From assembly GCA_000701625.1 (NCBI GenBank), contig JNJK01000006.1, forward strand, positions 124,001 through 188,000: DNA of 64,000 nt, given 5' to 3'. The translations under genes were made by a program, and so were the position numbers. Source of the DNA: Lachnospiraceae bacterium MC2017 (GTDB lineage: Bacteria > Bacillota > Clostridia > Lachnospirales > Lachnospiraceae). A model generated the notes under the pieces. It ran no database searches and was not told the origin of the DNA. It saw only the letters and a list, made by a program, of their open reading frames with translations. Position 1 is the stretch's first letter, and each line of letters begins with the position of its first letter. Shown piece by piece: positions 50,721 to 58,090 of this stretch.

Positions 50721-50845
50721 ACCCAAATGAATTAGTTGATAATCTTGACCCATGTTTAAGAGAATATCCTTTTGTAAGACTTGGGATGACTCTTAGGGAG
50801 TATGATGAAGAAAAGAAATATTGGCGTAAGCATATAGGTCAGTAG
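50720..50845 (+). pseudogene. C-terminal fragment of an unknown protein
   Basis: A 41-codon frame without a start (NLDPCLREYPFVRLGMTLRE, then a stop). It directly follows the 51-bp repeat and ends in a terminator. It reads as protein, but I cannot name the family. Confidence 0.4.
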
Positions 50846-50872
50846 AGAATAAAACTCTGCTGACCATTTTTT
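50837..50872 (+). terminator. Terminator
   Basis: GGTCAGTAGAG (50837-50847) pairs with CTCTGCTGACC (50855-50865), then A and seven T. Confidence 0.85.
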
Positions 50873-50875
50873 TAC

Positions 50876-50923
50876 TTGACAAGCTAATGGGCATTAGCTA
50901 GACTATGGCTAACAGTTATTAGC
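50876..50923 (+). promoter_or_regulatory. Promoter with two TetR operators, damaged regulator copy
   Basis: TTGACA (50876-50881), 17 bases, TAGACT (50899-50904). Operator GCTAATGGGCATTAGC fills the spacer (50883-50898), and GCTAACAGTTATTAGC (50908-50923) lies at the start site. The same layout occurs at 55150. Confidence 0.8.
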
Positions 50924-50939
50924 GGGATTGGAGGAATCC

Positions 50940-51162
50940 ATGTCTACCAAAGAGAAAATATTGGATGCGGCATTAACGTTATTTGCAGAGAATGGATACG
51001 ATGTAAAGGATTTCCTTCACAATACGTGATCCCATAATTCGCAAGACACGGATGCTTCTTGTCCAGGAACAGTTCAGGAATGAAAGGATTTCCGAGGCTA
51101 CAACCAAGCATCAGCTGGACGGGATACAGAGGATGTTTGCAAAGATTATCAAAGGGGATTAA
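50940..51162 (+). pseudogene. TetR regulator with internal deletion
   Basis: The first 21 codons (STKEKILDAALTLFAENGYD) are those of the intact TetR at 55214. Then sequence equal to its residues about 97-142 follows in a shifted frame (DPIIRKTRMLLVQEQFRNER). The helix-turn-helix is deleted, so no repressor is made. The promoter and operators upstream are intact. Confidence 0.9.
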
Positions 51163-51203
51163 AACATAGATTGTCCCTACGGAATCTGGGGGGATGAAGA
51201 ACA

Positions 51204-51620
51204 ATGGATAGAATAAGCGGAAAACTGACGATATATTTTGAAGATCCGTTCTGGGTGGGTATTTTTGAGAGAATTGAAAACAGAAAACTGTCAGTAGCTA
51301 AAGTGACATTTGGCGGGGAACCGAAGGATTACGAGGTCTTGGAGTTTATAAATTGGAACTATTATCATCTGCAGTTTAGTCCGGCGGTTGAAACGGTTGT
51401 AAAGGATACGAAGAAGAACCCTAAAAGGGCACAGCGTGATGCGAAAAAACAGACATTGGAGACGGGCATAGGCACTAAATCGCAGCAGGCACTCAAATTA
51501 CAACAAGAACAGAATAAGCAGGAACGGAAAGTCAGAAGCCGTGAACAAAGGGAAGCGGAGAGCCAGCGCCTGTTTGAACTGAAACAGATGAAGAAGAAGG
51601 AAAAGCACAGGGGGCATTGA
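51204..51620 (+). CDS. yjdF: YjdF family protein (DUF2992)
   Basis: A 138-residue YjdF protein: N-terminal KLTIYFEDPFWVGIFERIEN, then GEPKDYEVLEFI, and a long basic C-terminal helix (KNPKRAQRDAKKQT onward). Function is unknown in the family; in Bacilli it is often controlled by an azaaromatic-sensing riboswitch, but none fits here. It lies 41 bases after the broken TetR gene and probably shares the TetR-operator promoter at 50876. GGGGGG/GG-rich RBS precedes ATG. Confidence 0.88.
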   Translation: MDRISGKLTIYFEDPFWVGIFERIENRKLSVAKVTFGGEPKDYEVLEFINWNYYHLQFSPAVETVVKDTKKNPKRAQRDAKKQTLETGIGTKSQQALKLQQEQNKQERKVRSREQREAESQRLFELKQMKKKEKHRGH

Positions 51621-51820
51621 CCGGAGATCATCCGAAATACCTGGGCTGGGTAGCGCTCGAACGCGTACTGAATCAAAAACCGAGAGTGTAATTTCAAAAA
51701 TTCAAAATTGTCGGGCTGATAATAAGCAAAACCGAAAGACATTCCGTTTAACTCTACTTTCCGTAGGTACCGTTATCAGAAAAACTGATTTACAATCTGT
51801 GCATGGAGGTGAAAACGAAT

Positions 51821-52492
51821 ATGAACCAATATGTTACAGGCGCAGTGATTAAGGAACTGCGGGAAAAGAACAGGATGACACAGCTTCAGCTGGCGGAAAA
51901 GCTGGGAGTAAGCGATAAAAGTGTTTCAAAATGGGAAACTTCGAGAGGGCTTCCAGATATTACCCTGCTGGAGCCTATTGCGGAGGCATTCAGCATATCG
52001 GTGACGGAGCTGATATCAGGCAATACCATTCATAATGCGAACGTATCGGCAAATATGCTGCGGTCAAAGTTTTATGTCTGCCCGGTCTGTGGGAATGTAA
52101 TACACAGCATGGGCGAAGCGGCGATTCATTGTCACGGCATCCAGCTTATGCCTTTAGAGGCGGAACAACCAGATGAGCATCATATGATATTCATCGAGCG
52201 TGTTGAGGATGAGTATTATGTGCGAATCGACCACAGCATGACAAAGGAGCATTATATTTCTTTTGTTGCGGCGGCTTCATCCGATGATATGCAGATGCGC
52301 ACGCTCTATCCGGAAGGGAATGCTGAAGCAAGATTTAAGATAAGGGGAGTCAGAAGAATCTTCTTTTATTGCAATCGTGATGGTCTGTTTTCGATTGATC
52401 CGGTAAAGGGCATTGATGACAAAGAAAGCGGATACGATGATTCGCAGGAACGCAGGGAACAGGAGAAGGCGGCAGATATGCTGTTTGGATAG
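51821..52492 (+). CDS. XRE regulator fused to a desulfoferrodoxin-like domain
   Basis: A 223-residue protein. Residues about 5-60 are an XRE helix-turn-helix (TQLQLAEKLGVSDKSVSKWE). After a linker, a rubredoxin-like CPVCGN pair and the later DEHHMIFIERVEDEYYVRID and HSMTKEHYISF segments resemble the desulfoferrodoxin/neelaredoxin fold, with several histidines for iron. It may sense superoxide or redox state; this is inference. Start 51821 has GGAGGTG nine bases upstream. Confidence 0.8.
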   Translation: MNQYVTGAVIKELREKNRMTQLQLAEKLGVSDKSVSKWETSRGLPDITLLEPIAEAFSISVTELISGNTIHNANVSANMLRSKFYVCPVCGNVIHSMGEAAIHCHGIQLMPLEAEQPDEHHMIFIERVEDEYYVRIDHSMTKEHYISFVAAASSDDMQMRTLYPEGNAEARFKIRGVRRIFFYCNRDGLFSIDPVKGIDDKESGYDDSQERREQEKAADMLFG

Positions 52493-52505
52493 GAGGCAGT
52501 CGGTT

Positions 52506-52704
52506 ATGGACAATACAACGGCTAAAGTGAGCTGCTTTGCAGGGGCATATCACTTTGAGAACAATAAAACTCATTGACAACGATACCGCTTATCAGGAAA
52601 TCCCGAAGTTCTGGGACGAAATCTGCGAGAAGTATGCGGCAAATGTTTATGCCGGAATGCTTAACTCGGATAAAATGAATGAACATTATTCATTGACATC
52701 CTGA
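52506..52704 (+). pseudogene. Two fused gene fragments
   Basis: A 23-codon frame (MDNTTAKVSCFAGAYHFENN) resembles the start of a class I methyltransferase. It is followed in another frame by KLIDNDTAYQEIPKFWDEIC and AANVYAGMLNSDKMN, like the effector-binding (GyrI-type) part of AraC-like regulators. Neither is complete; the end overlaps the promoter at 52693. Confidence 0.5.
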
Positions 52705-52721
52705 AACTTCTGTGTTAATAT
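52676..52721 (+). promoter_or_regulatory. TetR promoter and operator
   Basis: TTGACA (52693-52698), 17 bases, TAATAT (52716-52721). TGAATGAA-CATTA-TTCATTGA (52676-52696) overlaps the -35 box and shares half-sites with the operator at 53381, which suggests autoregulation. Confidence 0.75.
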
Positions 52722-52754
52722 GCAGAAAGTGAAACACAGTAAGGAAGGATGTAC

Positions 52755-53330
52755 ATGAGAACCGTAAAAGACCCGGACACCAGAAAGCAGGAGATTCTAT
52801 CGGGAGCTCTTTTGGTATTTGCCCGAAAAGGATATGATAAGACCACGATTTCCGATATAGCAAGGGAACTGGGAATCTCACAGGGACTTTGTTACAGATA
52901 CTATGCATCAAAAGAAGAGATATATGATGCAGCAGTTGAAGAGTATGCGGATATTATCGTGAGAGCTAACTTGAAGAGATTTGACAGCAAGGGCAAAACT
53001 TTGAAAGAGAAAATCCGGTCATTTTCTGGAAGTCTGAAAGAGTACCGTGAGCCTGAGAAGGATAACGAGCTTTTATATAGTCTCTTCCATAGTGAGGGAA
53101 GTCAGAAGATGCATGATCAGCTTATGATAAAGACAGCAGCTAAGCTGGTACCTCATATTAAGAAGGAGCTGGAGAAGGCCCGGGATGCCGGTGAAATAAA
53201 GATATCGGATATAGATGCCCTAGCCTACTTTTTTGTTTACGGGCAGCTGGGAATGTTACTTGAGCATGGAAGTGAAAAGGATTGCGGTAAAAGAATAAAG
53301 GATACATTAATTGAAATATTGAATTTGTAA
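52755..53330 (+). CDS. TetR/AcrR family regulator
   Basis: A 191-residue TetR repressor. The helix-turn-helix is at about 25-50 (TISDIARELGISQGLCYRYY), followed by the ligand-binding helical domain. ATG 52755 has AAGGAAGG 6 bases upstream. It lies before a flavodoxin and a MATE-type transporter gene with a matching operator in front, so it probably represses both as well as itself. The inducer is unknown. Confidence 0.88.
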   Translation: MRTVKDPDTRKQEILSGALLVFARKGYDKTTISDIARELGISQGLCYRYYASKEEIYDAAVEEYADIIVRANLKRFDSKGKTLKEKIRSFSGSLKEYREPEKDNELLYSLFHSEGSQKMHDQLMIKTAAKLVPHIKKELEKARDAGEIKISDIDALAYFFVYGQLGMLLEHGSEKDCGKRIKDTLIEILNL

Positions 53331-53380
53331 GACACCCCCCCTGATACAATTGTTTCAGGGGTAAAAATAAAAAATATAAA

Positions 53381-53397
53381 TGAATGAAATTCATTCA
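53381..53397. promoter_or_regulatory. Operator of the flavodoxin-MATE operon
   Basis: TGAATGAAATTCATTCA, a perfect 8+1+8 palindrome 17 bases before the flavodoxin start. Its half-site TGAATGAA is the same as in the tetR promoter. Confidence 0.75.
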
Positions 53398-53414
53398 GAG
53401 AAAGGGAAACAATT

Positions 53415-53870
53415 ATGAAGACAATAATTATCTATGAATCAAAGCACCATGGTAATACAAAGAAGGTCTGTGACCGCGTGGCAGCAGAATGTCAAGTGGA
53501 ACTAATAGAGGCCGGGAGCGTGGGAGCGGATTTCAACTGGGAGGATTATGACCTGATGGGCTTTGCATCGGGGATAGCATATTCCAAGTTTTACGATTCG
53601 GTAAGCCGTGTGGCAGAACAGATTCCAGCGGGGAAGGGGACTTTCTTTATCTATACCTGTGCAAAGAACGATAAGGATTTTGCCGCTAAGATTAAGAAGG
53701 TCGTAGAAGAGCGAGGAGCCAAGTGCCTTGGAACATACGGATGTCGTGGTTTTAACACATATGGACCATTAAAGTTGATCGGAGGAATGAATAAGTCCAA
53801 TCCCAATGAGGATGAGCTTAAGGCAGCAGTAGAATTTGTAAAGAAGGTGGAAAAGACTTATGAAAAGTAA
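53415..53870 (+). CDS. Flavodoxin-family protein
   Basis: A 151-residue flavodoxin-like protein. The FMN phosphate loop is IIYESKHHGNTKKV (residues 4-17), and the isoalloxazine loops are GFASGIAYSKFYDS and YTCAKNDK. It is a small electron carrier or quinone-reductase-type protein. It overlaps the MATE-like gene by 11 bases, so the two are co-translated under the TGAATGAA operator. RBS GGGAAAC is weak. Confidence 0.88.
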   Translation: MKTIIIYESKHHGNTKKVCDRVAAECQVELIEAGSVGADFNWEDYDLMGFASGIAYSKFYDSVSRVAEQIPAGKGTFFIYTCAKNDKDFAAKIKKVVEERGAKCLGTYGCRGFNTYGPLKLIGGMNKSNPNEDELKAAVEFVKKVEKTYEK

Positions 53871-54543
53871 AGTAGATTTTATAAACGAAAACACAACAAG
53901 AGCTCTAATGAAGCTCTTTATACCCCTTATGCTTGCCATGACACTTACCATGGCATACAGCATGGTTGACAGCCTGTGGGTAGGAAATCTCCTGGGGGAG
54001 GCAGGTATGTCTGCACTAACGGCAAGTACAGCTATTGTCCTTATTATGAATTCCTTATCAATGGCTGTTACCTCTATAGTCGGTCAATGTAAGGGCGCAG
54101 GTCGTATAGACCGGGCCGGTGATTATTGTAAAAAAGCCATGCTTACAGGGGGAGTTCTGATTGGCTTGGTAAGCGCCCTTGTCATCTGCACAAGTCCCAT
54201 ACTTAGCGGATGCTTCGGCCAGGGAGCAGAGGTTGGCGTTATAGTTGCAGAGTTTTTCCATATTGTCAGCATCGGATACGTATTATATATGCTTACAAGC
54301 TGTATTCAGGGATATATTACTGGAATTGGAAGACCGGAGAGGGCTATGCTGTTGCTTATTGCGTATTACATTATATTCAGGGTGCTGCCAGCTTTGATGC
54401 TAAAGCATATATTCGGACTGTCGGGAATATGGTTTGCTTTTCTTGTAAGCCACATTTTGGCGTGTGTATTGGCCTTTGTATTGCTGCAGATCAGTGATAA
54501 GATATTCTTGAAGCCGGTGAAAAAACTATATTCCGGGGCATGA
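53860..54543 (+). CDS. MATE efflux protein, shortened
   Basis: A 227-residue membrane protein of the MATE family with about six hydrophobic segments. The start (LFIPLMLAMTLTMAYSMVDS) is a normal MATE N-terminus, and the end (LSGIWFAFLVSHILACVLAF) looks like the C-terminal helices. Full MATE transporters have 12 segments and about 450 residues, so this is probably an internal deletion joining both ends. Activity as a transporter is doubtful. Confidence 0.75.
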   Translation: MKSKVDFINENTTRALMKLFIPLMLAMTLTMAYSMVDSLWVGNLLGEAGMSALTASTAIVLIMNSLSMAVTSIVGQCKGAGRIDRAGDYCKKAMLTGGVLIGLVSALVICTSPILSGCFGQGAEVGVIVAEFFHIVSIGYVLYMLTSCIQGYITGIGRPERAMLLLIAYYIIFRVLPALMLKHIFGLSGIWFAFLVSHILACVLAFVLLQISDKIFLKPVKKLYSGA

Positions 54544-54652
54544 CACGAATCGTATCGCCCATGTGACGGCACGATTCTTTCTGCTTTTCATATCCTTTGA
54601 TATTTTGAAAACAGCCGGAAGGAAATTTTTCAAAGGAAAGGAATTAGAAAAA

Positions 54653-54937
54653 ATGAGAAACAGAAAAACTTGCTTTTTAACAGGGGGCACTTTTATAGCA
54701 TTGTTTGCATTATTAACCTTGCTTATTATGACAATTGATGTTCAGCCCGTAGGTCAAAATGGAACAAATATTGGTTTTGCAACATTCAATACCGGATTTC
54801 ATGCGCTGACTGGAGCAAACATGACACTGTATACAATCACAGACTGGCTTGGACTGGCAATCTGTGATGAGAATACAGATGAAATAGAGAGGGCAAAGAG
54901 CCTTGGATTTACACCATCGCACCAGGATGATACATGA
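54653..54937 (+). pseudogene. PAP2 phosphatase N-terminal fragment fused to other sequence
   Basis: The first 70 codons (FALLTLLIMTIDVQPVGQNG, then GFATFNTGFHALTG) match the N-terminus of a PAP2-family membrane phosphatase, including the first transmembrane segment. From about residue 72 (CDENTDEIERAKSLGF) the sequence belongs to another gene. Catalytic motifs are absent. Confidence 0.65.
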
Positions 54938-55083
54938 TAAAAATAGAGACGAAAAGGCTACTCCTGTATCCGATATCAGATGAGGAAATGCAGAAAGTTA
55001 TAGATGACGAGAAAGATCCGGATATGAAAAAGGCATATTCCGAGATGCTTCAAGGCTGCCTTGATAACCCGGAAAATCAATAA
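54934..55083 (+). pseudogene. GNAT acetyltransferase N-terminal fragment
   Basis: A 49-codon frame, MIKIETKRLLLYPISDEEMQ, is the usual opening of a GNAT acetyltransferase, but it ends at TAA 55081 before the acetyl-CoA site. ATGA overlap with the upstream frame. Confidence 0.65.
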
Positions 55084-55149
55084 GTATCGGGCAATACAAC
55101 AACCTACCGTGACCTGTCGATATAGTGTCGGCAGGTCCATATTTTTTGC

Positions 55150-55197
55150 TTGACGAGCTAATAGGTATTAGCTATAATAAGGCTAATGAATGTTAGC
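55150..55197 (+). promoter_or_regulatory. TetR promoter with operator filling the spacer
   Basis: TTGACG (55150-55155), 17 bases, TATAAT (55173-55178). The operator GCTAATAGGTATTAGC occupies 55157-55172 exactly between the boxes; a second, GCTAATGAATGTTAGC, is at 55182-55197. Confidence 0.88.
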
Positions 55198-55213
55198 GGA
55201 TTGGAGGGGAGTC

Positions 55214-55798
55214 ATGTCAACCAAAGAGAAAATACTGGATGCGGCATTAACATTATTTGCAGAGAATGGATATGATGGAACAAGTGTAGAGCAGATTGCA
55301 AACATTGTCGGGATTAAGGCTCCGTCCCTCTATAAGCATTATAAGGGAAAAGAGGATATCTTAAATGCACTGATTGATTCTGCGGAAGCACGGTACGATG
55401 AAATGTTTGGGTCTGAAAACCATATCGGTAGGATTCCTGAGAGCCGGGAAGAATTTATAAAGGCGACTATGGGAAGAGTCTCATTTACAATGAGAGATCC
55501 GATGATCCGCAAGATAAGGATGCTTCTTGTTCAGGAACAGTTCAGAAACGAGAGGATTTCCGAGGTCACGACAAAACATCAATTGTATGGAATACAGAGG
55601 ATGTTCGCAAAGATCATCAAGGGGATGATGGATGAGGGGATAGTCGTAGAGGATGATCCGGAGCTGCTTGCGGTAGAACTTACCGCACCGGCTGTTCTGC
55701 AGATCGCAAGGTCAGATCGACAGCCACAGTGTGAGGAAGAATATCTGGAGTGCATCGAAAGGCATATTCAGCATTTCTGCGATGTATATATGAAATAG
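55214..55798 (+). CDS. TetR/AcrR family regulator, intact copy
   Basis: A 194-residue TetR repressor. The helix-turn-helix is about 23-47 (SVEQIANIVGIKAPSLYKHY); the rest is the helical ligand pocket. RBS GGAGGGG. Promoter and twin operators upstream show strong autoregulation. Its damaged paralogue at 50940 has almost the same operators ahead of yjdF, so this protein may also control yjdF in trans. No transporter gene follows it. Confidence 0.9.
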   Translation: MSTKEKILDAALTLFAENGYDGTSVEQIANIVGIKAPSLYKHYKGKEDILNALIDSAEARYDEMFGSENHIGRIPESREEFIKATMGRVSFTMRDPMIRKIRMLLVQEQFRNERISEVTTKHQLYGIQRMFAKIIKGMMDEGIVVEDDPELLAVELTAPAVLQIARSDRQPQCEEEYLECIERHIQHFCDVYMK

Positions 55799-55931
55799 TG
55801 AGCAAAGTGGCGGCCGTGCTTGCATGAGCTGACATTTTGTGAACGAAAACACGGAGCCGTCAGGCGATGAGGGACGTCCCATGTGATAAAACAACTAACA
55901 GTTTGTGGTGTTGACGTATCTTGTAATTGAT

Positions 55932-56039
55932 TTTAGTAAAGCAGATGAAAATTCTGTTGCCTCAAATGAAGATGTTCTTGCCATATCTAAAAGACTTCTT
56001 GCCCAAAATAAGGAAGCTTATGAGGAGCTTGCTAAATGA
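55932..56039 (+). pseudogene. Phd-type antitoxin, C-terminal fragment
   Basis: DFSKADENSVASNEDVLAIS, ending NKEAYEELAK and stop, has the toxin-binding tail character of Phd antitoxins, and a Doc-like frame starts inside its stop (ATGA). The DNA-binding N-terminus is missing. Confidence 0.6.
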
Positions 56040-56185
56040 AAAGATTAAGCAAAGAGCAGATTTTGATGCTTCATTCTCAGTTGATTGAAGTGTCAGGTGG
56101 AAGTGATGGGGTAAGACTTGGATATGGTCTGATAAAAAATCATTGCATGATAGATGGCAATAATAGTAATAAATACGAGCGGTGA
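56036..56185 (+). pseudogene. Doc toxin with internal deletion
   Basis: MKRLSKEQILMLHSQLIEVS is the normal Doc (Fic-fold kinase) N-terminus. After SGGSDGV it jumps to RLGYGLIKNHCMIDGN, just short of the catalytic Fic motif, and ends 7 codons later. The intervening 40 or so residues and the C-terminus are lost. Confidence 0.75.
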
Positions 56186-56317
56186 GGCGATTGTCTTGTC
56201 GCTTTTTGTTTGAGCAGCTGTGGGAGTTTTGATTGGCAAGCAACAGGTTTGATTGTATTGATTGATTGAAATTCGGCAGAAAATTAAAATGCCGAAAATA
56301 AATCAAATGGAATCGAA

Positions 56318-56437
56318 GTGGAAAAGATGGTGGGCACAGCGATACTTCCTGAAGATCAGAAGATCTTTTCCATGCAGGAACTTAAGGAAAAAGGATTCTC
56401 ACAGTATAAGGTCAGTAAGCTGGTCAGCGAAAAATGA
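56318..56437 (+). pseudogene. Unidentified fragment joined to a PIN-gene 5' end
   Basis: A 39-codon frame (EDQKIFSMQELKEKGFSQYK) with an HTH-like feel ends at 56437. The next bases (ATGATAATTA...CCGTCACTG) equal the start of the PIN-like gene at 39829 for about 25 positions, so another relic of that gene begins here. Confidence 0.45.
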
Positions 56438-56525
56438 TAATTAACCCCGTCACTGGTGGATATTGTCGTAGATCATCTGAATGCCCTGCTTGCCAAGTGC
56501 TTCAAGGGCTGCACCAAGTCCTGAA

Positions 56526-56576
56526 AAGGTACTATATAATCCCATATAAGATTGTGGTAGGTTTGAATTAGGCAAG
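56526..56576 (+). repeat. 51-bp repeat, copy B
   Basis: Two differences from 50670-50720. It runs straight into the terminator-like hairpin at 56575. Confidence 0.9.
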
Positions 56577-56635
56577 GCTTATTTAAGCACAACGCTAGAA
56601 GGTAGATTTGTTGTGAATAAGCCTTTCTTTTTTGC
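56575..56635 (+). terminator. Terminator-like hairpin beside the GNAT gene
   Basis: AAGGCTTATT pairs with AATAAGCCTT, with an inner CACAAC/GTTGTG stem, followed by TCTTTTTT. It resembles the hairpin at 38404. Confidence 0.7.
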
Positions 56636-56636
56636 T

Positions 56637-57149
56637 TTAAATATCTTTTCTCATAAGTAAGTCAGTCTGAGGATCGTCACCAACGCAGAATGTGTGTGAT
56701 GAAAACTGTTTAAATCCCTTATTAGCATAGAATTTTTTTGCTGTTTCATTGTGTTCCCATACACCAAGCCATATCCATGAGCAATTCCACTCAATAGCCT
56801 TTTGCTGGGCAAGTTCCATAAATATTGAGCCGATACCTTTTCCTTTAGCATGCTTTGCGATGTAAATTCGCTGAATTTCCAAAGAACCATCAAAGCCTTC
56901 TTCAGTTTGTGCGGAATCTTTATTAAGTTTTAAATAACCCAATATATTGCCGTTATCATCCGAAGCTAGGTATGTGACAGAGTCGGGGGTTAGTAGCTCA
57001 TCTGTAAGGACCGGAATGGAGTATGCTTCATCAAGATACTGATTCAGGTTTTCGGGAGTATTTGTATCTTCGAATGTTTCAGTAAATGTGAGCCGGCAGA
57101 TATAATTCAGTTTTTTTACATCATCAACGGTACATTCGTAAATATTCAT
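56637..57149 (-). CDS. GNAT family N-acetyltransferase
   Basis: A 170-residue GNAT enzyme that moves acetyl from acetyl-CoA to an amine. The acetyl-CoA pyrophosphate loop is in RIYIAKHAKGKGIGSIFMEL (Q/RxxGxG/A), about residues 92-111; WLGVWEHNETAKKFYANKGF is the conserved C-terminal part. ATG 57149 follows GGAGG. Its last 27 codons recur as a relic at 28262. The substrate is unknown. Confidence 0.9.
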   Translation of the reverse strand: MNIYECTVDDVKKLNYICRLTFTETFEDTNTPENLNQYLDEAYSIPVLTDELLTPDSVTYLASDDNGNILGYLKLNKDSAQTEEGFDGSLEIQRIYIAKHAKGKGIGSIFMELAQQKAIEWNCSWIWLGVWEHNETAKKFYANKGFKQFSSHTFCVGDDPQTDLLMRKDI

Positions 57150-57414
57150 TGTATCCTCCAAATAGTAAAAAACGCCATCCGGAATACCTTCAAAGACCTA
57201 ATGGTATACCAGATGACGGGATTCTGACTACCCGGTGGCAGTCAGCGTCATAATTTGTAATTTGTGATATTATGAACATAAAAAGAAACGAGCAAGTCTT
57301 GTCAGGCTGATGCCTTACCCAGTAAAAAACCCATTACTTAATCTCCACCTTAAAGAATTTAGTCGTAATTGTCAATAAAAAATAGGGATATACTTATTTG
57401 AGGAAAGCAATCAC
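57150..57414. other. Intergenic stretch with inverted repeats
   Basis: Two hairpins are visible: ATACC/GGTAT with outer CATC/GATG (57172-57216) and CTGACT/AGTCAG (about 57226-57247). No gene is seen. Promoters for the divergent GNAT and alkyltransferase-like genes should lie here. Confidence 0.4.
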
Positions 57415-58062
57415 ATGAAAACACGAAATGAAGCTTTGGAATACGGATTGTCTTTTGCGGATACATATCAGGATGCGCCTTTTCATGATCCGAATTGGCA
57501 ATTGGTCAGATATAAATTGAATAATAAAGCATTTCTTTGGACGTATGAAAGAGATGGATATATCAATCTTAATGTAAAGGTTGATCCGGATAAGGCATTC
57601 TTTTGGCGTAGGATTCATAAGTCGGTTATCCCGGGATATCATCAAAATAAGGATCACTGGAACACGATCATTCTTGATGGCAGTATTCCGGATGAGGATA
57701 TTCGACTTATGATCGAAGAGAGCTATGATCTGATAAGTGATTGTCCTTCAAAGAGGATTTATGAAGCGGTAAAAAAGATTCCTTATGGTCATGTTGCTAC
57801 TTATGCGCAGGTTGCAGAGATCGCAGGTGACAGGAAGATGGCACGGGCAGTTGGTAATGCGCTTCACAAAAATCCCGATCCCGACAATATCCCTTGTTTT
57901 CGAGTTGTTAATTCTAAGGGAGAACTGGCAGGAGAGTTTGCTTTTGGTGGAGCAGGAGCACAGGCAAAGCTACTGGAAGCAGAAGGAATAAGAATTATTG
58001 ATGGAAAAGTAGATCTGAGCCGATATCAGTGGAAGACTATTAATGTTACAGTTCAGACGTAA
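57415..58062 (+). CDS. MmcQ/YjbR domain fused to a DNA alkyltransferase-like domain
   Basis: A 215-residue fusion. Residues 1-105 are an MmcQ/YjbR (CyaY-like fold) domain (NWQLVRYKLNNKAFLWTYER). Residues 112-205 match the methylated-DNA-cysteine methyltransferase C-terminal domain (KIPYGHVATYAQVAEIAGD, ARAVGNALHKNP). The active-site motif is PCFRV with Cys161; the usual PCHR histidine is Phe. It may repair O6-alkylguanine or act as an alkyltransferase-like flagging protein. It overlaps the upstream spacing of the esterase gene by 29 bases before ATG 58091. Confidence 0.88.
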   Translation: MKTRNEALEYGLSFADTYQDAPFHDPNWQLVRYKLNNKAFLWTYERDGYINLNVKVDPDKAFFWRRIHKSVIPGYHQNKDHWNTIILDGSIPDEDIRLMIEESYDLISDCPSKRIYEAVKKIPYGHVATYAQVAEIAGDRKMARAVGNALHKNPDPDNIPCFRVVNSKGELAGEFAFGGAGAQAKLLEAEGIRIIDGKVDLSRYQWKTINVTVQT

Positions 58063-58090
58063 ACGGAGCATTTACTGCGGAGATGAAAAA

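Larger units (their letters stand above)
55799..56636. other. Relic-rich stretch without intact genes
   Basis: About 840 bases holding Phd, Doc and other fragments, a 51-bp repeat and a terminator, listed separately. No complete reading frame with a good start is visible. Confidence 0.6.

Noticed and set aside
51163-51203. yjdF-type riboswitch upstream of the YjdF gene
   Set aside because: Only 41 bases separate the broken TetR frame from the start, too short for that aptamer; control by the TetR operators is more likely.
53338-53360. CCCCTGA/TCAGGGG hairpin after tetR as terminator
   Set aside because: The stem is clear but no T-run follows on either strand, so it is not listed as a terminator.
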